A stretch of DNA of 38,958 nucleotides from CAYJEQ01 sp964370185. Lineage in GTDB: Bacteria > Bacillota > Clostridia > Oscillospirales > Ruminococcaceae. Below are positions 7,583 to 16,353 of this stretch, one piece after another. The position numbers and the translations under genes were made by a program. How positions within the stretch are numbered: position 1 is the stretch's first letter; each line of letters starts with the position of its first letter. The stretch spans positions 1-38,958 of the forward strand of contig CAYJIJ010000016.1 of assembly GCA_964370185.1 (NCBI GenBank). The letters are read 5' to 3'. The notes beneath the pieces were generated by a model, which was not told the origin of the DNA, did no database searches, and saw only the letters and a program-made list of their open reading frames with translations.

Positions 7583-8323
7583 ATGCAAAAAATTCTTGGG
7601 TATCTGCGCAAAGCAGTAACCGATTATAATATGATAAGTGAAGGAGATAGAATAGCTGTTGGTGTGAGCGGTGGTAAGGATTCTGTGATACTTGCGGCTG
7701 GGCTTAAAAAGCTTAGTAGATTTTTAGGGGTAAATTATGAGATTGTAGCAATTACCCTTGATCCATGTTTTGACGGTGTTCACACAGATTACAGCACGGT
7801 TGAAAATTATTTTAAAGAGCTTGAAATAGAGTATATAATTAAGCGCACTGAAATCGCAGAAGTTATATTTGATGTGCGAAAAGAAAATAATCCTTGCAGT
7901 CTATGTGCCAGAATGAGACGCGGTGCACTGCATGATGCGGCTAAAGCGGCAGGATGTAATAAAATCGCACTTGGTCACCACTATGATGATGCGGTGGAAA
8001 CCTTCGTAATGAATTTGTTTAATGAGGGACGTGTTGGCAGTTTTGCACCTGTTACATATATGTCGAGAAAAGATGTAACTGTTATAAGACCTCTAATTAT
8101 TGCCGAAGAGCGTGATATAATCAAGGTGGCTAAGGCTGAAAAAATACCAATCGTTAAGAGCAGTTGCCCCGTGGATGGTCATACAGAAAGACAATGGACA
8201 AAGGACTTTTTATATAAGCTTGACAAAGAAAAAAAAGGTGTAAAAAAGCTTATATTTGGAGCAATGGTTAGGGGCGACATAAGCGGTTTTGGAATAAAAA
8301 AAGATTTAAAAGAAAAGTCTTGA
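7583..8323 (+). CDS. TtcA-family tRNA 2-thiocytidine biosynthesis protein (PP-loop ATPase)
   Basis: 246 aa. The PP-loop motif SGGKDS (29-34) binds and adenylates the target base. The pair C105-x-x-C108 plus Cys195 match the three cysteines that hold the Fe-S cluster of TtcA, and GHHYDDAVETF is the family signature. E. coli TtcA makes s2C32 in tRNA; Firmicute relatives may have a different target. The opening AVTDYNMISEGDRIAVGVSGGKD is close to TtcA and lacks the C-terminal domains of TilS, so lysidine synthetase is unlikely. Start ATG follows GAGGTAAAGAT. The gene appears monocistronic. Confidence 0.87.
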   Translation: MQKILGYLRKAVTDYNMISEGDRIAVGVSGGKDSVILAAGLKKLSRFLGVNYEIVAITLDPCFDGVHTDYSTVENYFKELEIEYIIKRTEIAEVIFDVRKENNPCSLCARMRRGALHDAAKAAGCNKIALGHHYDDAVETFVMNLFNEGRVGSFAPVTYMSRKDVTVIRPLIIAEERDIIKVAKAEKIPIVKSSCPVDGHTERQWTKDFLYKLDKEKKGVKKLIFGAMVRGDISGFGIKKDLKEKS

Positions 8324-8414
8324 TAAAGGTTACACATTTATAGTTATATACTGTGATTATTCTCTACTTTTTCAGATTTATCAATAATAAATATTATCAA
8401 AAAAACAGCAAAGC

Positions 8415-8450
8415 TCTCCCCTGCGCTTCTTTGCATTGCAGGCTTGGAGA
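8415..8450 (-). other. Hairpin with minus-strand T tract in the TtcA/xth intergenic region
   Basis: TCTCC-CCTGC (8415-8424) pairs with GCAGG and GGAGA (8438-8450, 3-nt bulge). On the minus strand it is followed by GCTTTGCTG and seven T, resembling an intrinsic terminator, yet no minus-strand gene precedes it. It may be a remnant or end a small RNA. The rest of 8324-8509 shows nothing firm. Confidence 0.3.
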
Positions 8451-8509
8451 AATATATGAAAATATTTGACTGCTAAAACTATAAACATCAGAAAGGAATA
8501 TTTATAATT

Positions 8510-9265
8510 ATGAAATTTGTATCATGGAATGTAAATGGATTTAGGGCATGCCTTGGTAAAGGCTTTAATGATTATTTTTCAGAAATAAATAGTGATATTT
8601 TTGCACTACAAGAAACAAAGATGCAACCAGGACAGGCTGATTTTTCACCGGATGGTTATCATATATATGAAAACTCTGCTGAAAAAAAAGGTTATTCGGG
8701 AACTGCTGTCTTTAGTAAAGTAAAACCAATTTCAGTCGAGTTTGGTCTGGCAATGCCTGAGCATGACACCGAAGGCAGAGTTATAACCGCAGAATATGAG
8801 AATTTCTATTTTGTGACTGTATATACGCCTAATTCCCAAAAAGAGCTCGCACGGCTTTCTTACCGAATGGACTGGGACGATGCATTCAGAGAATATATAA
8901 AGAAGCTCGACTTAGTAAAACCTGTTGTAGTTTGTGGAGATTTAAATGTAGCCCATACAGAAATTGACCTTAAAAATCCAAAGACAAACACAAAAAATGC
9001 AGGATTTACTACTGACGAAAGAAATAAACTAACTGCACTGCTCGGCGAGGGATTCACCGATAGCTTTAGATACCTTTACCCCGATTTGGAAGGCGCATAT
9101 AGTTGGTGGTCTTATATGTTTAAATCCAGAGAAAAAAATGCTGGTTGGCGCATAGACTATTTTTTAGTTTCTAATAGAATTGCAGATAAGATAAAATCGG
9201 CTGAAATTCATAAGGATATTATGGGAAGTGACCATTGCCCCGTATACCTTGAAATTGATATTTAA
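8510..9265 (+). CDS. xth: Exodeoxyribonuclease III / AP endonuclease
   Basis: 251 aa, the usual length of Xth. It removes abasic sites and 3' blocks in base-excision repair. Active-site residues are visible: Asn7 in WNVNGFR, Glu35 in ALQETK, GDLNVAHTEIDL with Asp144 and Asn146, GWRIDYFLVS and the terminal SDHCPV with Asp241 and His242. AGAAAGGAAT precedes the ATG. It stands alone between the TtcA-like gene and comM. Confidence 0.95.
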   Translation: MKFVSWNVNGFRACLGKGFNDYFSEINSDIFALQETKMQPGQADFSPDGYHIYENSAEKKGYSGTAVFSKVKPISVEFGLAMPEHDTEGRVITAEYENFYFVTVYTPNSQKELARLSYRMDWDDAFREYIKKLDLVKPVVVCGDLNVAHTEIDLKNPKTNTKNAGFTTDERNKLTALLGEGFTDSFRYLYPDLEGAYSWWSYMFKSREKNAGWRIDYFLVSNRIADKIKSAEIHKDIMGSDHCPVYLEIDI

Positions 9266-9498
9266 TAGAAGTCTGATATAAATTCTCAATTTGCTTGTTG
9301 TTACAAAATACCGAGCGCAAGGGTGAGATAATCAGTCCTGTGAGAGCTCATATGATACATCATTTCCCAATAGAAGTTTAAATTTATATCTTCCTACGCC
9401 AAGGACAAAAAAACAGGATGATATAAAAAATCTTTTACAATATGCATCTAATATTTAATGATTTAAGTCTAAATTTATAATACTAAGGAGCTGAAAAT

Positions 9499-11028
9499 AT
9501 GTTTTGCAGTGTTCCGAGTGTGGGTCTTTTAGGAATTGAGTCCTATCTTATTAATGTGGAAATAGATATTTCAATGTCAGTGCCTGCTTTTGAAATAGTG
9601 GGTCTTGCCGATATTGCTGTAAAAGAATCAAGGGACAGAATTCGTTCTGCAATGAAAAATAACGAATTTCCCTTTCCCAAAGGAAGAGTTGTGGTAAATT
9701 TAGCACCTGCAGGCACTAAAAAAGCAAGCACCTTATATGATTTACCAATACTTATCGGACTTCTAAAATCACAGGGTATAATAAAAAAAGACCTAAGTAG
9801 CAGTGCTTTTTTAGGTGAAATTTCCCTAAATGGTGAACTGCGCTCTGTAACTGGTATTATGCCGATGCTTCTTGAATGCAAGGCACTTGGCATTACTGAG
9901 GCATATATACCAATAGGAAATATAGCCGAGGGTAAAGTAATTGAAAATATTAAAGTATATGGTGTTAGCAATATAACAGAGCTTGTAAAGGCTCTTAGAG
10001 GTGAGGGTGAACTTCCTCTTGCTAAAAATATTCCTGAAAGTATAACCACTTTATTGGAAGCTCCAGACATGCGCGATGTTAAAGGGCAAAAGCAGGCAAA
10101 GAGAGCCCTTGAAATTGCGGCGGCTGGAAGTCATAATCTTCTTTTAATTGGCCCCCCTGGTACTGGGAAGAGTATGCTTGCTAAGCGTCTACCCTCGATA
10201 CTCCCTCCATTAACTTTTGAAGAGTCACTTGAAACAACAAAAATTCATTCGATTGCAGGTATACTTGATTCAGGTCATGGAATAGTGTCTCTGCGGCCAT
10301 TTAGGTCTCCACATCATACTATATCTTCGGTTGGATTATCCGGTGGTGGTTCGATACCAAAGCCCGGTGAACTTTCACTTGCTCATAATGGGGTTCTCTT
10401 TTTAGATGAGCTCCCCGAATTTTCAAGGGTTACTATGGAGGTACTAAGACAACCGCTTGAAGATGGCAAAGTAACTATATCACGAGCAAATGCAAGATAC
10501 ACATACCCAGCTTCTATAATGCTTGTTGGTGCAATGAACCCATGCCCTTGTGGATATTACGGTCATCCTGTTAAAGAGTGCAGTTGCCAAAAAGGCGCGG
10601 TGACAAGATACCTAAACAAAATAAGTGGCCCACTCCTTGACAGACTTGATATACATATAGAAGTTTCACCAATAGATTATAATTCACTCTCCTCTACTCA
10701 AGAAGAAGAGTGTTCGGCTGATATAGCTAAGAGAGTGTACAAAGCTAAAGAAATACAGCTTTTGCGATATAAGGATATTGGCATCACAGCAAATAGCCGT
10801 ATACCCGCCGGAAAGCTTGTAAAGTATATCAACCTTACAGACGATGCTAAGAAGATGCTAAGCCTTGCTTTCGATAAAATGGGAATGTCTGCAAGAGCGT
10901 ATGATAGAATACTAAAAGTAGCTCGTACAATAGCAGATTTAGAGAGCTCAGAGTGTGTGGAGATGCCACATATAGCTGAGGCAATACAGTATAGAAATCT
11001 CGATAGAAAATACTGGAATACAATATGA
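9499..11028 (+). CDS. YifB/ComM family Mg-chelatase-like AAA ATPase
   Basis: 509 aa. An N-terminal Lon-protease-like (ChlI) domain (about 1-170) is followed by a Mg-chelatase-type AAA core with Walker A GPPGTGKS (218-225), Walker B GVLFLDE (298-304) and the zinc-type NPCPCGYYGH. A C-terminal Mg-chelatase domain contains S-A-R-A-Y-D-R-I-L-K-V-A-R-T-I-A-D-L. In Gram-negatives ComM is a hexameric helicase that extends branch migration in natural transformation; the Firmicute role is less clear. AAGGAGCTGAAAAT precedes the ATG. The MATE gene follows after 22 bp, probably in the same transcript. Confidence 0.93.
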   Translation: MFCSVPSVGLLGIESYLINVEIDISMSVPAFEIVGLADIAVKESRDRIRSAMKNNEFPFPKGRVVVNLAPAGTKKASTLYDLPILIGLLKSQGIIKKDLSSSAFLGEISLNGELRSVTGIMPMLLECKALGITEAYIPIGNIAEGKVIENIKVYGVSNITELVKALRGEGELPLAKNIPESITTLLEAPDMRDVKGQKQAKRALEIAAAGSHNLLLIGPPGTGKSMLAKRLPSILPPLTFEESLETTKIHSIAGILDSGHGIVSLRPFRSPHHTISSVGLSGGGSIPKPGELSLAHNGVLFLDELPEFSRVTMEVLRQPLEDGKVTISRANARYTYPASIMLVGAMNPCPCGYYGHPVKECSCQKGAVTRYLNKISGPLLDRLDIHIEVSPIDYNSLSSTQEEECSADIAKRVYKAKEIQLLRYKDIGITANSRIPAGKLVKYINLTDDAKKMLSLAFDKMGMSARAYDRILKVARTIADLESSECVEMPHIAEAIQYRNLDRKYWNTI

Positions 11029-11050
11029 TATATATTAGGAGAATATTTTA

Positions 11051-12406
11051 ATGTCTTGGATTATTAAGGAAAAAAGTTTTTACAAAAATATAGCATTAAT
11101 TGCAGTCCCTATGGCTTGTCAGAATGTGATAAGCCTTGGCGTAAATTTAATGGACACAGTGATGATTGGTAGATTGGGTGACATTTCACTTGCTGCAAGC
11201 TCTATATCAAATCAGCTCTTTTTTATAATGACTGTACTTATTTTTGGTATAAGCAGTGGTTCAAATGTAATGTCCGCACAATACTGGGGCAAGGGTGATA
11301 AAGCTATGGTTAGATCCATCTTTTCCCTTGCACATAAAATAGCTATTGCATTAGCACTCTTTTTTATGTTCTCAGCCATCTTCTTTCCCGAAGAGATTTT
11401 GTCCATTTTCTCAAATGACCAAGCAGTTATAGATGAAGCTGTGAAATATTTATCGGTAGTCTGTTTTTCTTATGTGTTTTATGCAATTAGTAGTAGCACA
11501 ATTATGATGCTTCGCTCAACGGGCAATGTAAATATGTCGGTAATTGTTTCCGCTATATCACTTGTGACAAATGTATTTTGGAACTGGGTGCTGATATTCG
11601 GTAATTTAGGCGCTCCCGAGCTTGGGATAGTCGGTGCCGCTTATGCAACAGTAATAGCAAGGGTTCAGGAATTAATAATAGTGCTTTTCTACACCTTTTA
11701 TATAGACAAAAGCTTAGAATACAAATCAAAAGATTTCTTTACTTTTGATTTCTCAAAATTCAAAACATTTATGGTAATGGTAACACCTATTTTGTTCAAT
11801 GAATTTTTGTGGTCAATGGGTGCTTCTATGATAACTGTGATTATAGGCAGGCTGAGCACTGATTTCTTAGCAGCCAACAGTATTGTGAGTGTGATTTCAC
11901 AGCTTGTGAATGTTGCTGTTATGGGTGTGACCACAGCCGCAGCAGTAGTTATAGGAAATAATATTGGTGCAGGTAATTATGAGCAAGTAAAAATAATGGC
12001 TAAAACCCTTATAATTATTAGCTTTTTCTTAGGACTGATGGCGGCTACTGCACTGCAAATCATTCGACCATTTATACTTGGATTTTATGATAACCTTTCA
12101 CCTGCTACTTTGGAATATATAAGTATATTAATACATATTATATCCGTCGTTACTGTCTTCCAAAGTATTACACTCACAAATATGATGGGAGTGCTCCGTG
12201 GAGGAGGCGATGCAAAATTTGTGCTCTTCTGTGATATTATCTTTATGTGGGCAATATTTATTCCACTTGGATTTTTATCCGCATTCGTCTTTGGATGGAG
12301 TGTGCCAGTAGTTTACATAATTATTAAACTTGACGAAGTATGCAAAACAGTTCTCTGTACTTGGAGGGTTGTTAGTGGAAAATGGGTAAAAGATGTAACT
12401 GTTTAA
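11051..12406 (+). CDS. MATE-family efflux transporter
   Basis: 451 aa with about 12 membrane segments. N-terminal IALIAVPMACQNVISLGVNLMDTVMIGRLGD and ISSGSNVMSAQYWGKGD are characteristic of the DinF/NorM-type MATE antiporters that export cationic drugs or metabolites using Na+ or H+. The second half repeats the pattern (VAVMGVTTAAAVVIGNNIGAG). The substrate cannot be assigned. A TAGGAG ribosome binding site precedes the ATG. It lies 22 bp behind comM. Confidence 0.92.
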   Translation: MSWIIKEKSFYKNIALIAVPMACQNVISLGVNLMDTVMIGRLGDISLAASSISNQLFFIMTVLIFGISSGSNVMSAQYWGKGDKAMVRSIFSLAHKIAIALALFFMFSAIFFPEEILSIFSNDQAVIDEAVKYLSVVCFSYVFYAISSSTIMMLRSTGNVNMSVIVSAISLVTNVFWNWVLIFGNLGAPELGIVGAAYATVIARVQELIIVLFYTFYIDKSLEYKSKDFFTFDFSKFKTFMVMVTPILFNEFLWSMGASMITVIIGRLSTDFLAANSIVSVISQLVNVAVMGVTTAAAVVIGNNIGAGNYEQVKIMAKTLIIISFFLGLMAATALQIIRPFILGFYDNLSPATLEYISILIHIISVVTVFQSITLTNMMGVLRGGGDAKFVLFCDIIFMWAIFIPLGFLSAFVFGWSVPVVYIIIKLDEVCKTVLCTWRVVSGKWVKDVTV

Positions 12407-12509
12407 GAGTCTTTTTAGATTTTATTTTAATTATATATAAATATTTGGTAATAATAACTAATTATTTACATTTACTTTAAAATTAAATAACTAAAAAACT
12501 CTTATAGTA

Positions 12510-12538
12510 TTGACATTTATCACTTTTACACATATAAT
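12510..12538 (+). promoter_or_regulatory. Perfect-consensus promoter of the SigH-like gene
   Basis: TTGACA (12510-12515), 17 bp, TATAAT (12533-12538). Transcription would start near 12545, which leaves the ATG at 12577 as the first usable start. Confidence 0.88.
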
Positions 12539-12576
12539 TAGATAGGTTGATAAATGTTATTAGTTTTGAGGTATAT

Positions 12577-13158
12577 ATGGATATAGTTTTTCGTGAACTT
12601 TCCGATGAAATTCTAATAGAATATTATGATGAAAATTCAGATGTTGTACTTGCAGAATTCGTCATCAGATATATGCCACTTATAACTTATAAAGCAAGAT
12701 CAATCTCCGCTAAACATACAGATATTGATGATGTAATTCAAGAAGGTCTTATTGGACTGTTTTATGCAGTTAGAAAATTTAGTACCGAGCGAAAAACACT
12801 TTTTAAAACTTTTGCTACATATTGTATTACAAATCGAATTATATCGGCTGTTAAAGCTAATAAAAAATTTGCCACTCGTAAATGCGAGATTCCCCTATCA
12901 CTTGATGATGATACCCTATCGGATATTTTAGAGTACAATTTGGGAAATAGTAATGACCCACAAGAATTGTTTATTCAAATGGAAGACAGCGATTTAAAAC
13001 GGCAAATTATCAATAAATTACTCTCAAATTTTGAAAAAGAAGCACTTAGCTTATATTTAAGTGGACATTCTTATAAAGAGATTGCAGAAGCACTTTCATG
13101 CAGTACGAAGAATGTTGATAACACATTACAAAAAGTTAGGAAAAAACTCAGAGAGTAA
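12577..13158 (+). CDS. SigH-like sigma-70 family RNA polymerase sigma factor
   Basis: 193 aa. Region 2 is DIDDVIQEGLIGLFYAVRKF and FKTFATYCITNRIISAVK, matching the core-binding and -10 recognition helices of Spo0H/SigH. Region 4 ends with SGHSYKEIAEALSCSTKNVD (helix-turn-helix for -35 recognition) and LQKVRKKL. SigH directs post-exponential and early sporulation genes in Bacillus and Clostridia; the role here is inferred from similarity only. The N terminus is shorter than in Bacillus SigH. The ATG at 12577 follows GAGG; an in-frame TTG at 12547 sits at the predicted transcription start without a ribosome binding site and was rejected. The gene is not in the usual sigH neighbourhood. Confidence 0.85.
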   Translation: MDIVFRELSDEILIEYYDENSDVVLAEFVIRYMPLITYKARSISAKHTDIDDVIQEGLIGLFYAVRKFSTERKTLFKTFATYCITNRIISAVKANKKFATRKCEIPLSLDDDTLSDILEYNLGNSNDPQELFIQMEDSDLKRQIINKLLSNFEKEALSLYLSGHSYKEIAEALSCSTKNVDNTLQKVRKKLRE

Positions 13159-13300
13159 ACTTCTACTTTATATTTTTAGTTGATTGGCCGCGCTGGCTTT
13201 TCATATATGCCCTGTTTCCCCTAATTGTACAACTGAAATTAATTAGTCATTTATCTTTAGGTGCCACGGGTAAATCTAACCAACAAGCGAGGTAAAAAAA

Positions 13301-13576
13301 ATGTACGCAGACAGAAATCTAAAATGCAAAGAATGCGGTGAAGACTTTGTTTTCACATCCGGTGAGCAAGAGTTTTACGCTGAAAAAGGCTTCACAAATG
13401 AGCCACAAAGGTGTAAACCATGCCGCGACTCCAGAAAACAAAGCGCAAGAGGCGAAAGAGAAATGTTCGAAGCTACTTGTGCAGATTGTGGAAAGATCGC
13501 TAAGGTTCCTTTCAGACCACACGAAGAGCGTCCTGTTTATTGCAGCGATTGCTTTGCAAAAATGAAAGAAGAATAA
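13301..13576 (+). CDS. Double zinc-ribbon protein (CxxC-x17-CxxC family)
   Basis: 91 aa. Four CxxC pairs are seen at Cys9/12, Cys38/41, Cys60/63 and Cys81/84, giving two zinc ribbons. The first has the pattern KCKECGEDFVFTSGEQEFYA and CKPCR of a small widespread family of unknown function often annotated as zinc-ribbon domain containing protein. The second, CADCGKIAKVPFRPHEERPV, also fits CxxC-x17-CxxC proteins. GCGAGGT precedes the ATG, and a textbook terminator follows. Binding to nucleic acid or the ribosome is possible but not shown. Confidence 0.85.
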   Translation: MYADRNLKCKECGEDFVFTSGEQEFYAEKGFTNEPQRCKPCRDSRKQSARGEREMFEATCADCGKIAKVPFRPHEERPVYCSDCFAKMKEE

Positions 13577-13592
13577 TAAAATATTCGCAGTT

Positions 13593-13620
13593 AAGGCATA
13601 TCGTTTGATATGCCTTTTTT
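13593..13620 (+). terminator. Intrinsic terminator of the zinc-ribbon gene
   Basis: AAGGCATATC (13593-13602) and GATATGCCTT (13607-13616) form a perfect 10-bp stem with a 4-nt loop, followed by a T run. Confidence 0.93.
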
Positions 13621-13648
13621 GTTTATTTTATAAAAGAGTTTTTTCCTA

Positions 13649-13677
13649 TTGCTATTTATTATTTTTTTTGCTAAAAT
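13649..13677 (+). promoter_or_regulatory. Candidate promoter of the DivIVA-like gene
   Basis: TTGCTA (13649-13654), 17-bp T-rich spacer, TAAAAT (13672-13677), 35 bp before the start codon and just behind the previous terminator. Confidence 0.55.
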
Positions 13678-13711
13678 TGTAATTGAATAATTTTGTAAAA
13701 GGAGTGACGGA

Positions 13712-14482
13712 ATGTCGGAGAATAAATTTATAAAGTCCACAGCCTTTGGAGGTTTTGACAGAAAATCCGTTCTTGCATATATTGATGAGATTACAGCTAA
13801 ATCTACAAAAACAGAAGCAGAGCTTACTGCCAAGCTCACTACACTCACCTCGGCAAATGATGACCTCTCGGCACAAATTGCAGAGTTTAACAATCAGATT
13901 TCCTCTCTTGAGGGCAGCATTAAGGATGAGCGGGAAAAAATGCTTAAGCTCACTTCCGAAATTGATAGCCTAAACTCAAATATACTCGCCCAAACTGCAA
14001 AGATTAATGAAGACAGCAGAGAAATACATCTTAAAGAACAACAGACAAAACTTCTAATGGATAAAATTGAAACTTTAGAAGATAAAAATAATGAGTATAA
14101 TCGCACTCTTCAGCATGTAGGTGGGATAATAGCCGAGGCTACTACCTCCGCTGACTCCATTATAGAAAAAGCCATGCGTGAAGCCAATTTAATAAAGGAA
14201 AATTCTCTCAGTAAGCTGAGCTTTATTTCTGAAGAAATTGATAATTTTAGGCATAATGTGGACAACCTACGCTCCACTGTATCGGAAGTTATGACTTCAA
14301 TCTCTATTAGGCTTGATACTTTAGTTGAGAGTATTGATGAAGTTGATGTTCGTTGCCAAAAAATCACCACAGCTTTTGATGAGGCGGTGGAATACACTAT
14401 CTCCTCCGATGAAACCCAGCCTATCATGCAACAAAATGTTATTGAAACTAAAGCATGGGACTATGTTGCTGAAGTAGAATAG
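13712..14482 (+). CDS. DivIVA-like coiled-coil protein
   Basis: 256 aa, no signal peptide. The N terminus, FGGFDRKSVLAYIDEI, has the pattern F-(G)-G-[FY]-x-x-x-x-V-x-x-[YF]-[IL]-D of DivIVA/GpsB-type proteins, which bind curved or septal membrane through this segment. It is followed by a long heptad-rich coiled coil (about 30-140), a helix with IIAEATTSADSIIEKAMREA that resembles the DivIVA C-terminal coil, and another coil to about 230. A scaffold role in division or polar growth is inferred. The gene has its own promoter and terminator and an AAGGAGTGACGGA ribosome binding site. Confidence 0.75.
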   Translation: MSENKFIKSTAFGGFDRKSVLAYIDEITAKSTKTEAELTAKLTTLTSANDDLSAQIAEFNNQISSLEGSIKDEREKMLKLTSEIDSLNSNILAQTAKINEDSREIHLKEQQTKLLMDKIETLEDKNNEYNRTLQHVGGIIAEATTSADSIIEKAMREANLIKENSLSKLSFISEEIDNFRHNVDNLRSTVSEVMTSISIRLDTLVESIDEVDVRCQKITTAFDEAVEYTISSDETQPIMQQNVIETKAWDYVAEVE

Positions 14483-14498
14483 TACATAAAAATAATTT

Positions 14499-14541
14499 TA
14501 CCATATCCCAAAGCATATGTAGTGGGATATGGTAATTTTTA
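14499..14541. terminator. Terminator between the DivIVA-like gene and the minus-strand argH group
   Basis: TACCATATCCCA (14499-14510) and TGGGATATGGTA (14523-14534) form a perfect 12-bp stem followed by ATTTTTATTT. On the minus strand an A/T tract also follows, so it may work both ways between convergent genes. Confidence 0.88.
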
Positions 14542-14545
14542 TTTG

Positions 14546-14743
14546 TTATCTTCTTTTCTTGTTTTTAAATGCTAATATCCAAAAGAACATTATTAAAAAA
14601 ATATATGCGATATAGATTATATATGTAATTATATTACTCTGTGGAAATGAAAGCTCTGGATGACCCAAGGCATATATAAAAAATACAATTGCGAAAGTAA
14701 GCAATCCACTCCCGATTAAGGTGTATTTTAAAGACTTTGACAT
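14546..14743 (-). CDS. Small two-helix membrane protein of unknown function
   Basis: 65 aa from the chosen ATG. Two hydrophobic helices (about 9-27 and 39-58) flank a short loop with GHPELSFPQSN, and the C-terminal tail is basic (KNKKRR). I do not recognise a family. The ATG at 14743 is preceded by GAGGTG at normal spacing; a GTG four codons upstream lies inside that ribosome binding site and was rejected. It starts 18 bp after the argH stop, so it is probably co-transcribed with argH, and it ends at the shared terminator. Confidence 0.68.
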   Translation of the reverse strand: MSKSLKYTLIGSGLLTFAIVFFIYALGHPELSFPQSNIITYIIYIAYIFLIMFFWILAFKNKKRR

Positions 14744-14761
14744 ATTAATATTCACCTCACA

Positions 14762-16135
14762 TTAATTTGCAAGATAAGTGCAAATCTCTTTTATATGCTT
14801 TTCTACGGTCTGTGGTGCAGGGCTACCTGTAATAGTTCTATCATTTACGCATTTTTCTAAATTAATAGCAGTGTAAATTTCTTCATCAAAAATTTCCGAC
14901 TGTTTTAGATACTCAGATAAAGGAAGTGATTCAAGGGTTTCTCCCCTGTCAATGCAAATTGCCACGAGCTCACCCGTGATTTTATAAGCTTCCCTAAATG
15001 GCAAACCTTTCTTTACAAGATAATCTGCACAGTCGGTGGCATTTATAAATCCTCTCGCCGCGGCATTTCTCATATTCTCCTTTAAAACCTTTACAGTGTC
15101 AAGCATTGGGATGAATGTTTCAATGCACAGTGATACAGTGTCCAGTGCATCGAATACGGGCTGTTTGCACTCCTGCATATCTTTATTATAAGCAAGCGGT
15201 ATTCCCTTCATCATTGTAAGTATATTCATTAGGTCGCCATATACCCTGCCTGTTTTTCCTCTTATAAGCTCTGCGATGTCAGGGTTTTTCTTTTGGGGCA
15301 TAATTGAAGAGCCTGTGGAGAAAGCATCGTCGAGCTCAATGAATTTAAATTCCCATGAGCACCACATAATTATTTCTTCGCAAAATCTTGATAAATGCAT
15401 CATTATTATAGCCATTGCAGATATTGCCTCAATGCAATAATCCCTGTCTGAAACGCCGTCCATGCTGTTTCTTGATACCGAGGTGAAGCCCAGTGCATTT
15501 TTAACCATTTCCCTATTTAGTGGGTATGTAGTGCTTGCTAAAGCACCACTTCCAAGGGGCAGGACATTCATCCTTGAATATATCGACTCCATGCGCTCTA
15601 CATCCCTATAAAACATCTCTGTGTATGCCATTAGATGGTGGGCGAATGTGATTGGTTGTGCCCTTTGCAGATGAGTATATCCAGGCATTACTGTATTAAG
15701 ATTTTCGCTTGCTTTATCACATAAAACCTTCATTAAATCCTTTGTGAGCGATATAATCTTTTTAAGCTCTTCCCTTACATACATTCTTGTGTCAAGTGCT
15801 ACTTGGTCGTTGCGGCTTCGTGCAGTGTGAAGTCTTTTTCCAGCTTTGTCTATTCTTTTGGTGAGCTCTTCTTCAACGAACATATGAATGTCTTCACTAT
15901 TCATATCAATTTCAAGTTCACCACTTTTAATTTCGTTTAATATCTCTTCTAAGGTTTTCACTATGAGGTCTCCCTCGGATTTTTCAATAATACCCGAGGC
16001 GGCGAGCATTGTTGCATGAGCCATGGAGCCTATAATATCATGCTCATAAAGTCTTACATCCTCATAAATACTTGAATTAAAGTCATCAAGGCGTTTATCC
16101 GCTTCTTTTTTAAATCTTCCTGCCCACATTTTCAT
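14762..16135 (-). CDS. argH: Argininosuccinate lyase
   Basis: 457 aa, the standard length. It splits argininosuccinate into arginine and fumarate, the last step of arginine synthesis; active as a cytosolic tetramer. The fumarate-lyase signature GSSIMPQKKNPD is at 275-286 (with the catalytic Ser), TARSRNDQVALDTRMY is at 104-119, and GYTHLQRAQP holds His155. The N terminus MWAGRF is typical. AGGTGG precedes the ATG. argG is not adjacent, so the arginine pathway is split in this genome. A small membrane protein follows. Confidence 0.96.
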   Translation of the reverse strand: MKMWAGRFKKEADKRLDDFNSSIYEDVRLYEHDIIGSMAHATMLAASGIIEKSEGDLIVKTLEEILNEIKSGELEIDMNSEDIHMFVEEELTKRIDKAGKRLHTARSRNDQVALDTRMYVREELKKIISLTKDLMKVLCDKASENLNTVMPGYTHLQRAQPITFAHHLMAYTEMFYRDVERMESIYSRMNVLPLGSGALASTTYPLNREMVKNALGFTSVSRNSMDGVSDRDYCIEAISAMAIIMMHLSRFCEEIIMWCSWEFKFIELDDAFSTGSSIMPQKKNPDIAELIRGKTGRVYGDLMNILTMMKGIPLAYNKDMQECKQPVFDALDTVSLCIETFIPMLDTVKVLKENMRNAAARGFINATDCADYLVKKGLPFREAYKITGELVAICIDRGETLESLPLSEYLKQSEIFDEEIYTAINLEKCVNDRTITGSPAPQTVEKHIKEICTYLAN

Positions 16136-16180
16136 TTCTTTATACCACCTATATTTATTTTAGTTTTACAAAGTCTATAA

Positions 16181-16226
16181 TTTAAGCTACTAAGTATTTT
16201 GCTTGGGGTTTTCTTAGACTACTAAG
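16181..16226 (-). repeat. Two copies of a short palindrome-like motif in the argH leader
   Basis: TTTAAGCTACTAAG (16181-16194) and CTTAGACTACTAAG (16213-16226) share their last eight bases and lie 32 bp apart, about three helical turns, between the candidate argH promoter and its start codon. They could be paired operator half-sites. They do not match the ArgR box I know, so the binding protein is unknown. Confidence 0.35.
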
Positions 16227-16248
16227 ATTATTTCACTATCCATGCATA

Positions 16249-16278
16249 ATAATAACATATTTCGGGGTATTTATTCAA
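16249..16278 (-). promoter_or_regulatory. Candidate argH promoter
   Basis: On the minus strand TTGAAT (16273-16278), an 18-bp spacer and TATTAT (16249-16254), about 113 bp upstream of argH. Confidence 0.5.
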
Positions 16279-16295
16279 GATATTTTTCTTTTATG

Positions 16296-16324
16296 TTGAC
16301 CTTTTTGCAATATTCTATTACAAT
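16296..16324 (+). promoter_or_regulatory. Candidate promoter of the Xer-type recombinase
   Basis: TTGACC (16296-16301), 17-bp spacer, TACAAT (16319-16324), 30 bp before the ATG. Confidence 0.65.
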
Positions 16325-16353
16325 TATAATATTAAAAGTTTAAGGAGGGGTTT

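Noticed and set aside
7583..8323. tRNA lysidine synthetase TilS
   Set aside because: CxxC plus the third Cys and the short length fit the TtcA family; TilS C-terminal domains are missing.
12404..12504. Long-range hairpin between TAAGAG... and ...CTCTTA around the MATE stop
   Set aside because: Arms are imperfect and about 70 bp apart in very AT-rich DNA; not convincing as a terminator.
12547..12576. Upstream TTG start for the SigH-like factor
   Set aside because: It lies at the predicted transcription start and has no ribosome binding site; ATG at 12577 has GAGG.
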